Shown: positions 35,843 to 47,797, counted from the first letter of the stretch. The stretch: 64,000 bases of DNA from Macrostomum hystrix (GCA_950097015.1 CATNEN010000007.1:5818001-5882000), one strand, 5' to 3'. Notes: generated by a model from the sequence alone, not told the origin. A program made the numbers and translations.

Positions 35843-36855
35843 ATGCCGGATTCTGTCACAGTTCGCATCGAGTTCGGCGCTGCCTGCCCGAATCACGGAG
35901 CGCCGGAGTTCGCGAAGCTGGCGCGCGCCCTGCCCAGCCTGTTCCCAGATAGCCGGGTGGCGGTGATGCCCTACCAGATGACCGAGTATTTTAATCACTT
36001 CCGTGTCCATGTGGACTGTTATCTCATATTCGATTCGTACACTCGCTACCCGCCAGTTATGGAGGTTGCCAAGGTAACGCCTGTGAACAGTAATTATTTA
36101 ATTTTCTAAATAATCCGTAGGAATCCGCATTTTTGTAATACTAGCCTGCATAGTATACTCGCAGTAGTATAATATGTACCAGCGCTTGCAAATGATATCA
36201 AATTCGCACAGGTGTCAACTGTCTATGTAACAATATATATGAAAACATATAGCCAGCCGTCCACTGTCGCACGAATCGTAGCTACCAATAACTACTATTG
36301 ATTGGTAAATTAAAAAAATTGGCAATATAATCAATTCAATAATGTATAAAACAATTGCCGAAATTGTTACATGAAATTTTGTGAGCAGAAAAAGTATGCC
36401 TTAACACCCCGACTAGAATCGTTGAATGTCTCGACGATGCCGATGTTTCTTGATTCTGGAAGTTGTTTCATCGGACACAGAAGAAAATTTTTAGCCCTTG
36501 ACGATTTTCATTGCGATTGGTTGAATATTATAGGATATGCAGGCAAAGGCGTGATAATCTGCTTGTAAAGTAAAGATGTACATTTTCCAAGAAAACGAAA
36601 GCAGACCTGACATTTTGCCACCCGCCGCTTACCGCCCAGTGCGTCTGGACTTTCCTGCACAACGCCAAGCCAAATGAGATTCCGCACAGCCGCGGCATTC
36701 CATTCAGCTACTGGCGCTGCCCGGAGCACGACGGCAAACTGCAGCCCAGGCAGGAGGGCGCCTGCGCTGCCAGGCACAGCTTCATCCGATCCGCTGAGTC
36801 TGGAAAGCTCGTTGGGTTCTCAGTTGGCAGAAGCAGCTCATCGAAAACTGTATGA
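35843..36855 (+). CDS. Two-exon protein of unknown function, possibly thioredoxin-like (Rdx/SelW-type)
   Basis: Exons 35843-36073 (donor AAG|GTAACG) and 36640-36855 (acceptor ttaccgcccag) join in phase 0 to give 148 aa. The ATG has a good context (gaccgccATGC). The first half, VTVRIEFGAACPNH, an amphipathic stretch PEFAKLARALPSLFPDS, then RVAV and FRVHVDCYLIFDS, has the beta-alpha-beta-beta rhythm of Rdx proteins (SelW, SelH, MIEN1). However, the second cysteine of CxxC is replaced (CPNH), so this is a weak guess. The second half has CVWTFLHNAKPNEIP and FSYWRCPEHDGKL, which I do not recognise. GC-rich codon use against AT-rich flanks, and an intron hosting a dispersed repeat, support a real gene. 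The exon 2 join is inferred from consensus and frame only. Confidence 0.55.
36408..36545. repeat. Foldback-family dispersed element, copy 2
   Basis: Matches the copy in ABHD8 intron 1 from agaatcgttgaat through cgacgatg, gattctgg, gtttcatcgga and gcgattggttgaat. The left inverted arm is missing, so this copy is partial. It lies in the intron of the unknown gene at 35843-36855. Confidence 0.7.
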
Positions 36856-37281
36856 ACTCTTTATCTTTAACACAGACAGTTTAAATTTTCCCCACGCAAC
36901 TATTTGTGAAATCACTTTATAGGTTTTAGACATACTAATGACCTTAAAATCGTTACTTGCAGTAGTCAGTTGCTGAGTTTTTTTATCTTTATTTATTGAT
37001 TATTTATCCATAATCGAAAAAAAGTAAAAAAACAGCAATAAAATGTTTCTAACACGATAGTTTTTTTCTCCGGTTCTTATTTTGGAAGCCAAAGCAAGCA
37101 TTAAGGCACAAGCATTTTAGGAAAACAGCAATCAATGGTTTCTTAAAATAAGTAAAAGCTGAATTTGAAAAAAAGTTCATTTGAGCCATTTTCAGACGCA
37201 TAGAAAATCACAGTTTGTCTTCTCGCTGAAATCCGAACCTAAATGCGCCTAGAGAACACTTTCACGGTGCTAAACTTAGAT
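36856..37281. other. Convergent 3' flanks
   Basis: AT-rich region between the stop of the unknown plus-strand gene and the stop of the minus-strand docking-domain gene; likely holds both 3' UTRs. AATAAA-like sequence (gcaataaaatg) occurs on plus near 37037. Confidence 0.4.
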
Positions 37282-38274
37282 CTACTGCTTCTTGTAGAAC
37301 TTCTTCAGCTGCTCATCGCTGAGGCTCTCGGCGACCTCCTCGGCCTTGTCCACAATGAACTGCACCGGATCGGCTGGACGCTCGAAAACGATGGCCGCCG
37401 TCAGCTTCTGCGATGAAGTCAAAAAGTCATGTCATAATCAGATCTTTGTAACAGTTTAAATTTCACCAAAGCACATTAAAGAGAACTATATTTCTCTTTT
37501 TCTTATGGAATTTGCTCTTTAAGACCATGTGAATATGTTGCAATAAAGGTTAATTCAACAATATGTGGGATATATATTTAACAATTCTATTAAATTCTAC
37601 AAGCTAATGGAATTATTTTATTGGTATTATTTGTGTAGGTTTCTTTATAATATTGTCTGCTTACTATATATTGATATTCAAATTGTAATAAATTGAAATT
37701 ATTATATATTTTCTTTAATAAATGTCTCTATTATATATTTGCTTTTAGAATAATTTATGAATTCTCTTATTTACTAATTCATTTTGTCCTAAAGATATAT
37801 TTTTACCGTGCATCGGATGTTATACAATTTTTTAAACATCCATGTATACTGTAGTTTTGTACAGTAATTTAATGTACAAAATGATATCTTAATGTTTTTT
37901 ATGGATATAAAAAGTAGTAATTAAAAATATAATTTTTATTTAGCATTTATGAAGTAAAGAAATATGATAATAAATACAATGTACAGGCAGCCGGTGTTTA
38001 AAAAACAAATGCTTTGGGTCAAATTACGCACCTGAAAAAACTGGATGATGTTGTGCTCTTCCAAGTAGTCCATCGCTTTAAAATAAGGGTCCTGCACAAC
38101 TTCTGGCTTTTTTTTGTCTCCATCACCTTGATCAGATCCAGGCATTGCAGACTCGTCTTCCCTCTTATTTGTGGCTGACGGCTCTGGCTTCGCTGCAGTG
38201 GAGGGTCGCGAGTTTGACACGCTGACAGACACATCTGACATGTTGTCTGGAGTATTAGCATCCTCCTGCGACAT
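37282..38274 (-). CDS. Small RIIa/DPY30-type docking-domain protein (TEX55-like), 2 exons
   Basis: Exons 38032-38274 and 37282-37407 (donor GTGCGT, acceptor TTCATCGCAG) join in phase 0 to give 122 aa. Residues 1-60 are acidic/Ser-rich and disordered-looking. Residues about 62-110 read DPYFKAMDYLEEHNIIQFFQ, then KLTAAIVFERPADPVQFIVD, the pattern of the RIIa dimerization/docking fold as in TEX55, EFCAB10 and AK7-type sperm/ciliary proteins: a YLEEHNI helix, Leu-Thr linker, ERPxDP turn, second helix. The intron sits exactly between the two helices. Such domains dimerise and bind amphipathic helices of AKAP- or radial-spoke-type partners (family knowledge), so a ciliary or sperm role is a reasonable guess. 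The start is the first ATG. The 624-nt intron is very AT-rich. Confidence 0.8.
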
Positions 38275-39500
38275 TTTATTACAGACGGTGAATAAAATTA
38301 ATTAAATATTTATAAATGACGAAGAGTATTTTTTAAGTCTGTCAATTTAGATTAGTTTAGTATAAATAAATTATATAACAAGTTCTGTGTTAAAATTTCT
38401 GTGTGGATACTAGTTGCAAATTTACTATTGCACTTCTAGAACCTATCAAAGTTTCAACGTATAAAAAACTTTATTTGTTCTTATTTACTATTTTTACTTA
38501 TTTTTTCTACCATCATAGCGTAAAGTTTGTTTTAATCTACTTCCTGCCGGTGTCACCCCACACGGGAATAAGTTTCAGTCAGTGTCTAAAATTGGCCTCG
38601 TTAAAACTACAATCAAAAAGGGCGAAACACAGAAATTTTATGCAATTGGAAGGTTAATTTTAACACAGCAAAAATCTACTCCAAAAATGGAGTCACCAAA
38701 TTGCTGCGTGCAGGCCGTACCAATGATTAGTGACGTATAAACGTTACTTTAATTTGTGAGCCGGTTTGTGCAGCGCTAACAAACCGATGTTAGTGCCATC
38801 GTGCGTACTATGTGTTTATGTACATTGACTCCCATCCCTCACTGTTTTGCGGGGGGTAGTTTTAAGCCCGACTCAGGCCAATCTGCTCTCTCACCGCGAT
38901 AGTTTTTAAATTTTTGAATTGTTTGAATTGTTTCGTTTTAAGTTCTAATAAATTGATGGAAATCGACCATTTCTTCGTTCAATAGAGGTTGTCGTTGCTG
39001 CCCCAATCGCTGTCTTGAATCCTTCTTCTTCTCAGAACTGGGAGCACTAATCGTCTTTTGCCCCTTCAAGAAGTGAAGTTATCTTATAAAAATTGGATAT
39101 TGCTATGAAACAGGCTAGCGACAAAATCATACTGTGAGCGTCTTGAAAATATACAGCCACAATACTGCTAATTCACACGACCTTCGATCTCGTAAAATAA
39201 ATGAATGATTGTTGGGCTAAGTTTCTAAATGAACAGTGTTCGCATATCAAATAAAAGTCGAGAATCTGCAAATTAATAAAAGAAATTATACTGGCGAATG
39301 CGCTTCAAATGTATTTTTCCAGCTCGATTTAGATTAAATAAATGTGAACAGAAACCGAAATTTTCAAGCTTAATTCAATCCCACTGGGAAATCGATCTCG
39401 CTATGGTTTCGTCGGCTCATTGTGTGTAAGTGAAAACACGGCGTGCACTTTTGTAGAGCTGCTCTGACATGGCCGAGCCACCGAACTGTGTTAGGCTGGG
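38275..39500. other. Intergenic, nothing recognised
   Basis: AT-rich; includes the presumed promoter of the minus-strand docking-domain gene. No supported gene or repeat. Confidence 0.45.
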
Positions 39501-39504
39501 TACA

Positions 39505-39790
39505 GTATCTGTGAGCGTGTGCCTGTGTACAGTATCTGTCAGCATGTGCCTGTGTACAGTATCTGTCTGTGAGCATGTGCCTGTGTACAGTATCTGTGAG
39601 CGTGTGCCTGTGTACAGTAACTGTGAGCGTGTGCCTGTGTACAGTAACTGTGAGCGTGTGCCTGTGTACAGTAACTGTGAGCGTGTGCCTGTGTACAGTA
39701 TCTGTGAGCGTGTGCCTGTGTACAGTATCTGTGAGCGTGTGCCTGTGTACAGTATCTGTGAGCGTGTGCCTGTGTACAGTATCTGTGAGC
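39505..39790. repeat. 27-bp tandem array
   Basis: About 10 copies of a 27-bp unit containing gtgagcgtgtgcctgtgtac, with cagtatct or cagtaact endings and one unit lengthened by four bases (ctgtctgtgag). Frames in the array on both strands are artefacts. Confidence 0.95.
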
Positions 39791-40224
39791 GATCTCACTG
39801 GCTGCAGGTCTAGGTCACAAAATGATGTGCCATTGCCCAGAGCCCTCCAACAAATAAAAAAAAATTATTGCTGCTCAACCGTATCTTTCCACAGTGGTGT
39901 CTTCTGCATGCTCCAACGTAACTGCAAGTCTAATAACTTGTTTTACTGGTCACTGACGCCATTACTGCCGTCTGCTGCCCTGCTTCTGCTGCCCTGCTTC
40001 TGCTGCTTCTGCTGCTGGAACCTGAGTGTTTGCCCCCTCCCAGCGCGCCTCATGAAAAATTAACAATCCATTCCTGCACTGTTCGATGGGCCCCAAAACT
40101 CCTTTGCCAGCTCCACTCTCACTTGCTCACCTCGCTCCACTTCTATTCACTATCAAAGCAATCGATTCCTATGCACCCTAGGCTTGCTTGGCAAACAGCT
40201 CTCGTTTGCATCTAACATTTTTTG
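39791..40224. other. Intergenic, nothing recognised
   Basis: Between two arrays; includes a short ctgcttctgctgc repeat near 39980-40015. No gene supported. Confidence 0.45.
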
Positions 40225-43200
40225 GTCTCAACCTCTCTCACCCCCAGCCTCACCCTCTCACACCCCCAGTCTCACTCTCTCTCACCCCAGTCTCACTCTC
40301 TCTCACTCCAGTCTCACTCTCTCACCCAAGTCTCACTCTCTCTCACCCTCAGCTTCACTCTCTCTCACCCCCAGTCTCACTCTCTCTCACCCCAGTCTCA
40401 CTCTCTCTCACTCCAGTCTCACTCTCTAACCCAAGTCTCACTCTCTCTCACCCTCAGCTTCACTCTCTCACACCCCCAGTCTCACTCTCTCTCACCCCAG
40501 TCTCACTCTCTCTCACTCCAGTCTCACTCTCTCACCCAAGTCTCACTCTCTCTCACCCTCAGCTTCACTCTCTCACACCCCCAGTCTCACTCTCTCTCAC
40601 CCCAGTCTCACTCTCTCTCACTCCAGTCTCACTCTCTCACCCAAGTCTCACTCTCTCTCACCCCAGTCTCACTCTCTCTCACTCCAGTCTCACTCTCTCA
40701 CCCCCAGTCTCACTCTCTCTCACCCCAGTCTCACTCTCTCTCACTCCAGTCTCACTCTCTCACCCAAGTCTCACTCTCTCTCACCCTCAGCTTCACTCTC
40801 TCACACCCCCAGTCTCACTCTCTCTCACCCCAGTCTCACTCTCTCTCACTCCAGTCTCACTCTCTCTCACTCCAGTCTCACTCTCTCACCCAAGTCTCAC
40901 TCTCTCTCACCCCAGTCTCACTCTCTCTCACCCCAGTCTCACTCTCTCTCACTCCAGTCTCACTCTCTCACCCAAGTCTCACTCTCTCTCACCCCAGTCT
41001 CACTCTCTCTCACTCCAGTCTCACTCTCTCACCCAAGTCTCACTCTCTCTCACCCTCAGCTTCACTCTCTCTCACCCCCAGTCTCACTCTCTCTCACCCC
41101 AGTCTCACTCTCTCTCACTCCAGTCTCACTCTCTAACCCAAGTCTCACTCTCTCTCACCCTCAGCTTCACTCTCTCACACCCCCAGTCTCACTCTCTCTC
41201 ACCCCAGTCTCACTCTCTCTCACTCCAGTCTCACTCTCTCACCCAAGTCTCACTCTCTCTCACCCTCAGCTTCACTCTCTCACACCCCCAGTCTCACTCT
41301 CTCTCACCCCAGTCTCACTCTCTCTCACTCCAGTCTCACTCTCTCACCCAAGTCTCACTCTCTCTCACCCCAGTCTCACTCTCTCTCACTCCAGTCTCAC
41401 TCTCTCACCCCCAGTCTCACTCTCTCTCACCCCAGTCTCACTCTCTCTCACTCCAGTCTCACTCTCTCACCCAAGTCTCACTCTCTCTCACCCTCAGCTT
41501 CACTCTCTCACACCCCCAGTCTCACTCTCTCTCACCCCAGTCTCACTCTCTCTCACTCCAGTCTCACTCTCTCTCACTCCAGTCTCACTCTCTCACCCAA
41601 GTCTCACTCTCTCTCACCCCAGTCTCACTCTCTCTCACCCCAGTCTCACTCTCTCTCACTCCAGTCTCACTCTCTCACCCAAGTCTCACTCTCTCTCACC
41701 CCAGTCTCACTCTCTCTCACTCCAGTCTCACTCTCTCACCCAAGTCTCACTCTCTCTCACCCTCAGCTTCACTCTCTCTCACCCCCAGTCTCACTCTCTC
41801 TCACCCCAGTCTCACTCTCTCTCACTCCAGTCTCACTCTCTAACCCAAGTCTCACTCTCTCTCACCCTCAGCTTCACTCTCTCACACCCCCAGTCTCACT
41901 CTCTCTCACCCCAGTCTCACTCTCTCTCACTCCAGTCTCACTCTCTCACCCAAGTCTCACTCTCTCTCACCCTCAGCTTCACTCTCTCTCACCCCCAGTA
42001 TCACTCTCTCTCACCCCAGTCTCACTCTCTCTCACTCCAGTCTCACTCTCTCACCCAAGTCTCACTCTCTCTCACCCTCAGCTTCACTCTCTCACACCCC
42101 CAGTCTCACTCTCTCTCACCCCAGTCTCACTCTCTCTCACTCCAGTCTCACTCTCTCACCCAAGTCTCACTCTCTCTCACCCCAGTCTCACTCTCTCTCA
42201 CTCCAGTCTCACTCTCTCACCCCCAGTCTCACTCTCTCTCACCCCAGTCTCACTCTCTCTCACTCCAGTCTCACTCTCTCACCCAAGTCTCACTCTCTCT
42301 CACCCTCAGCTTCACTCTCTCACACCCCCAGTCTCACTCTCTCTCACCCCAGTCTCACTCTCTCTCACCCCAGTCTCACTCTCTCTCACTCCAGTCTCAC
42401 TCTCTCACCCAAGTCTCACTCTCTCTCACCCCAGTCTCACTCTCTCTCACTCCAGTCTCACTCTCTCACTCCAGTCTCACTCTCTCTCTCACCCAAGTCT
42501 CACTCTCTCTCACCCCAGTCTCACTCTCTCTCACCCTCAGCTTCACTCTCTCACACCCCCAGTCTCACTCTCTCTCACCCCAGTCTCACTCTCTCTCACT
42601 CCAGTCTCACTCTCTCACCCAAGTCTCACTCTCTCTCACCCCAGTCTCACTCTCTCTCACTCCAGTCTCACTCTCTCACCCAAGTCTCACTCTCTCTCAC
42701 CCTCAGCTTCACTCTCTCTCACCCCCAGTCTCACTCTCTCTCACCCCAGTCTCACTCTCTCTCTCACTCCAGTCTCACTCTCTCACCCAAGTCTCACTCT
42801 CTCTCACCCTCAGCTTCACTCTCTCACACCCCCAGTCTCACTCTCTCTCACCCCAGTCTCACTCTCTCTCACTCCAGTCTCACTCTCTCTCACTCCAGTC
42901 TCACTCTCTCACCCAAGTCTCACTCTCTCTCACCCCAGTCTCACTCTCTCTCACTCCAGTCTCACTCTCTCACCCCAGTCTCACTCTCTCTCACTCCAGT
43001 CTCACTCTCTCTCTCACCCAAGTCTCACTCTCTCTCACCCCAGTCTCACTCTCTCTCACCCTCAGCTTCACTCTCTCACACCCCCAGTCTCACTCTCTCT
43101 CACCCCAGTCTCACTCTCTCTCACTCCAGTCTCACTCTCTCACCCAAGTCTCACTCTCTCTCACCCCAGTCTCACTCTCTCTCACTCCAGTCTCACTCTC

Positions 43201-43900
43201 TCTCACCCCAGTCTCACTCTCTCTCACCCCAGTCTCACTCTTTCTCACTCTAGTCTCACTCTCTCTCACCCCAGTCTCACTCTCTCTCACCCCAGTCTCA
43301 CTCTCTCTCACTCCAGTCTCACTCTCTCTCACCCAAGTCTCACTCTCTCTCACCCCAGTCCCACTCTCTCTCACTCCAGTATCACTCTCTCACTCCAGCC
43401 TCACTCTCTCTCACCCCAGTCTCACTCTCTCTCACTCCAGTCTCACTCTCTCACTCCAGTCTCACTCTCTCTCACCCCAGTCTCACTCTCTCTCACCCAG
43501 TCTCACTCTCTCTCACCCCAGTCTCACTCTCTCACCCCAGTCTCACTCTCTCACATATCAGTCTCAACCTCTCTCACCACCCGTCTCACCCTCTGACCCC
43601 AGTCTCACTATCTCACTCCAGTCTCACTCTCTCACACTTCAGTCTCAACCTCTCCCACCACCGGTCTCACCCTCTGACACCCTCAGCTTCACTCTCTCAC
43701 ACCCCCAGTCTCAACCTGTCTCAGCCCAGTCTCACTCTCTCACCCCAGTCTCACTCTCTCTCACCCCAGTCTCACTCTCTCTCACCCTAGTCTCACTCTC
43801 TCTCACCCCAGTCTCAACCTGTCTCACCCTTACTCTCACCCTCAGTCTCACCCTCTTCCCCCTCAGTCTCACCCTCTCTTACCCTCAATCTTACCCTGTT
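40225..43900. repeat. 3.7-kb CT-rich satellite-like array with 707-bp higher-order period
   Basis: Basic units are about 17-21 bp, variants of cagtctcactctctctcacc with ccc/tcc/caag linkers. A rare variant (ctctaacccaag) occurs with its taaccc at 40427, 41134 and 41841, exactly 707 bp apart. A doubled ctcactccag block repeats at the same distance (40871 and 41578). This indicates block duplication. The right end (from about 43500) is degenerate. A 551-codon plus-strand frame is an artefact. Confidence 0.96.
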
Positions 43901-44810
43901 ACATCCTTAGTCCCTACCTTAGTCTCACCGTCTCTCACCTGACAAAGAAATTCTGATGACTTTTTTACATTTTTCATTTTCAATGCCTTCGGGGTTTCTC
44001 TCTCTCTCCATCTCTCTCTCCATCTCTCTCTCCATCTCTCTCATCCTATTATTTCTCCCTACGCCCATCAACCTCTCAAACAGTTTCTGTCTCTGTCTTA
44101 CAGTTTCTCGTTGCTTTTCTGTCAGTTCTGTCGAATCCATTTTGCCTCACATTTGCCAATGCAGTGCACTCCCTAACTCCATCTTCTAGCAGAGCGAATA
44201 ATTCAGTGCTCTGTGTGAGCCAGGCGAGTTCATTGTAAAGAGCGGAAAGGTTGGACCCAAATGGCGGACTTTCATGAAAATCGGTCATTCGGTTTGGGAG
44301 CTGTCGTGAAGTGGGCAGTGGGTATTTGAAATACCTCTTAGTCTTTCCCCAGGGAGAAAATAGCGTGCTTTTTACTGTTGAGTGCGTCACATAATCTTTT
44401 ATTCTGGTCCGTTTCTGGAGACAAACATTTTACACCCGGTAAAAGTGCTTCAATCAACTGCCCAGCTTTCAGCACTTTTTAAAATCTGCCCTACCTGTAC
44501 TATGCCCCGCCGCAAGGAAACTCATAAAATGTATAGAAAAGTTATTTCCCATAAAACCTATTCAGCTCATGCAGAGTTAATCAATTCCCAAAGCCCTGAG
44601 CTATCAAGGTTGAGAAGCTGGATTCCAGGAAATTGAGTCGAAGCAGCATCACTGGCAGCGGCCTTTGACGCCAGACAGCAACCTTACCTACGCTGGCCAA
44701 TGCAAACTTGTTCCTAATACATTCCTCACTGAGAAATCTTTTGTGTCCTTCGATCACATACAATTTATTACGAAGGCTACGGGAAGTAATATTATTGAAT
44801 AGTTAGCTAC
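43901..44810. other. Intergenic, nothing recognised
   Basis: Starts with a short (tctctctccatc) microsatellite near 43995-44045. No supported gene. Confidence 0.45.
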
Positions 44811-44811
44811 C

Positions 44812-45170
44812 TTGTGGGACTACCTGGGCACTATTGACCATAGAATTCTATATTACCACTTAGACTTAGGTACCAGTATACATTGTGGGACTACCTGGGC
44901 ACTATTGACCATAGAATTCTATATTACCACTTAGACTTAGGTACCAGTATACATTGTGGGACTACCTGGGCACTATTGACCATAGAATTCTATATTACCA
45001 CTTAGACTTAGGGACCAGTACACATTGTGGGACTACCTGGGCACTATTGACCATAGAATTCTATATTACCACTTAGACTTAGGTACCAGTATACATTGTG
45101 GGACTACCTGGGCACTATTGACCATAGAATTCTATACTACCACTTAGACTTAGGGACCAGTATACGCGTG
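44812..45170. repeat. 71-bp tandem array, five copies
   Basis: Five nearly identical 71-bp copies containing ttgtgggactacctgggc and atagaattctat; the copies differ at only a few positions (ggtacc/gggacc; tatatt/tatact), so this is a recent expansion. Confidence 0.95.
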
Positions 45171-45414
45171 TGCCTCAAGGACCACTAGAAGAAGGACGGA
45201 AAACTTCGTTTCTTGGAAAAATGTATTTGAAGGCTAAATCACTGCTGGCAATCAAACAGAAAATGAATTAAAAAATTTCATTTTTACGTAGGTTCCTTTA
45301 AAAAAATATTTTCATAGAAATTATACAGATCATCCTTCAAATGTGAACATTGTCGAGTTAGAAATTAGACTTTCAACTTTAGAAGTTAGAAGTTATTGCA
45401 TAGCGCTTCTAAAA

Positions 45415-45620
45415 GCAGTTCAGTCTGTGGACATAGGAGGCTGCCATACCCCCATAGTTGCTACTGTTAGTTGATGCTGGTCCCAATATTACAGCTGGGC
45501 GAACTGAAGAATTGTCACAGCAAATCTCGGGTAGGACGCACTGCCAGAATCGAACTAGGGGGAATATGCGGTCCCGTGGGCGCACGCAGCACAGAATGTA
45601 ACCAGATAGCGAAGACAACG
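45415..45620 (-). mobile_element. tRNA-derived SINE-like repeat, family 2, copy 2
   Basis: On the minus strand a B-box-like CTAGTTCGATTCTGG (about 45550) is followed by a tail containing CTGTGACAATTCTTCAG, CAGCTGTAATAT, CCAGCATCAACTAACAG and, at the end, CCACAGACTGAACTG. The tail aligns in order with that at 2925-3150. The tRNA head is diverged and the boundaries are approximate. Confidence 0.45.
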
Positions 45621-46146
45621 CGCGCACATCCGAACAGCGGGGGGGACATTTCAACGGTTGAATCAGCTGCGGTGTTCGACCTTCAACCAGCGCGTCCCCG
45701 AACACACCCCCCACCCTCAATCAGCTCTCCTCTCCGGGATAAAGAATTCACGCGACTGTTTAAGTCCCCAACCCCGGATACGCATGGACCCACCCAGACC
45801 CCAGATTCACGATTGGCTGTCCCAACTCGTACTTTGAGTTCAGTGTGTGCGTGTGTGTGCCTGCGCGGTCCTGCTGAATAAGAACAGGAGGAAATCGAAG
45901 CAGAGGCGGCTGCAGTGCGGTGTTTTCTGTCTCTTCCCCACTCTTTCTCTCGTCGCTCACTTGAAACCAACCTCCCCAATACGCTGTGTGAGCAGTGCTC
46001 ACAGTGTACAGTGGCAGCACACTGGCTCAAAGACTCCGCTGCAGGCCTGTTTCGCCAATTGAGCCACCAGACTAACCACCGTTTTAACTTGCGAGTTTTC
46101 CGGACAGACAAAAACAGAATTCGGCACCGCTAGACAAGGCAAGCAG

Positions 46147-47209
46147 GGTGAGTTCTTTGACTCCTCAGATCCAGCCTCAATGTTATAACCTATCCAGCCT
46201 CCATCACGTCTTCAATCTAGCCTCTACGAGCTATTTTACCCTCAATCCAGCCTCTATCATATCCTTTATCCAGCCTCTATCAAACCCTCTATCCAGCCTC
46301 TATCAAACTCTCTATCCAGCCTCTATCAAACCCTTTATCCAGCCTCTATCAAACTCTCTATCCAGCCTCTATCAAACCCTTTATCCAGCCTCTATCAAAC
46401 CCTTTATCAAGCCTCTATCAAACCCTTTATCCAGCCTCTATCAAACCCTTTGTCGAGCCTCTAGCAAACCCTTTATCCAGCCTCTATCAAACCCTTTATT
46501 AAGCCTCTATCAAACCCTTTATCCAGCCTCTATCAAACCCTATGTCAAGCCTCTATCAAACCCTTTATCAAGCCTCTATCAAACCCTTTATCCAGCCTCT
46601 ATCAAACCCTTTGTCAAGCCTCTATCAAACCCTTTATCAAGCCTCTATCAAACCCTTTATCCAGCCTCTATCAAACCCTTTGTCAAGCCTCTATCAAACC
46701 CTTTATCCAGCCTCTATCAAACCCTTTATCAAGGCTTTATCAAGCCCTCTATCCAGCGCCTCTAATCCGATATTTTTACATTTTCAGTCAGTCCTTCCTG
46801 ATTAGGACAAAATGTAATCAGAGCGAGTATCGAAATTAGCGACACCATTTTTGGAATGTAGCGTCAAATTTGTCTTACGTCTCCCCACCCGATCGGCATC
46901 GTCCTACTGAGTCCGGCGCGTCGAGTCCTTCGCCCGAGTGAGCCGCAATGCTCAGCTCAAAGGACGAGCCGCAAACGAAGACACTTCTCCGGGGCGGGGA
47001 AGGGGAGGCGGGTGGCGGACGATTGAGGCTGCTCAGCCCTCCCTGATGGCATCGAATCAGCCTCATCTCCAGCAGAGGATTTACCTATTGGGATTTCTCA
47101 TCGCCGACTGTCCTCCAACCCCGGCTCTCCCTCGCCTTCCTCTCCGCGGGCCATCCCTTTCTTGTCTCCAGTTTTTTGGCCTCTTAATTTTCTTTAAATA
47201 TTTCAACAG
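46147..47209 (+). other. Possible 5' UTR intron upstream of slo2 exon 1a
   Basis: A donor-like GCAGG|GTGAGT (intron from 46148) and an acceptor-like atatttcaacag (ending 47209) bracket about 1.06 kb containing a 23-bp array. A non-coding first exon ending at 46147 could feed exon 1a. Inferred from consensus alone. Confidence 0.3.
46240..46770. repeat. 23-bp tandem array
   Basis: About 22 copies of ccctttatccagcctctatc plus aaa, with atcaag and gtcaag variants. Confidence 0.95.
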
Positions 47210-47271
47210 CAAAGCATAGCGGAAACCCAGAGAGCCCACAGTCAACTCGCAAGAGCAGGACTCGAGAGCTG

Positions 47272-47522
47272 ATGCCAATGGACCGCTCAAACCGAAACAC
47301 TTGCAGCGGCGGCAGCGGCGCCTCTTCTCCAGCCACAGCCCAGTCGACAACCGTCAGGCCGAGACCAGCTCAACCGCAGCTCATCGCCGGAGGAGCCGCT
47401 GCCATGTCCGACGAAGAGGTCCATGTCGGCGCCTCAGCGCTGCCGCCGATGGCACCCCGCTACCGCCTCAGAGACGTCTTCCTTGGAGGCGACTTCGCAG
47501 CCGGTGACGATGACTCCGATCA
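47272..47522 (+). CDS. slo2: slo2 alternative first exon 1a (Slick/Slack-A-type N-terminus)
   Basis: Ends at CA|GTGAGC, phase 2, and joins exon 2 to read SDQ-VRVEFF. From the ATG at 47404 it encodes MSDEEVHVG, then [19 protein letters not shown]. This aligns with the vertebrate KCNT1 (Slack-A) and KCNT2 N-terminus (MSDLDSEV, LPPRYRFRDLLLGD). The in-frame ATG at 47272 would add 44 Ser/Thr/Ala-rich residues; 47404 is the homology-supported start. An acceptor consensus ends at 47209. A TCTG microsatellite begins about 12 nt after the donor. Confidence 0.88.
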
Positions 47523-47548
47523 GTGAGCCGCCAGTCTGTCTGTCTGCC

Positions 47549-47637
<89 letters not shown>

Positions 47638-47716
47638 GCCTGTCTGTCTGTCTGTCTGTCTGCCTGTCTGTCTGTCATAGTGTCTGTCATAATGTCTGTC
47701 ATAGTGTCTGTCATAG

Positions 47717-47797
<81 letters not shown>

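Noticed and set aside
40188-41843. 551-codon Ser/Leu/His frame resembling a low-complexity secreted protein
   Set aside because: Pure product of the CT-rich satellite; no start context, splice sites or unique domain.
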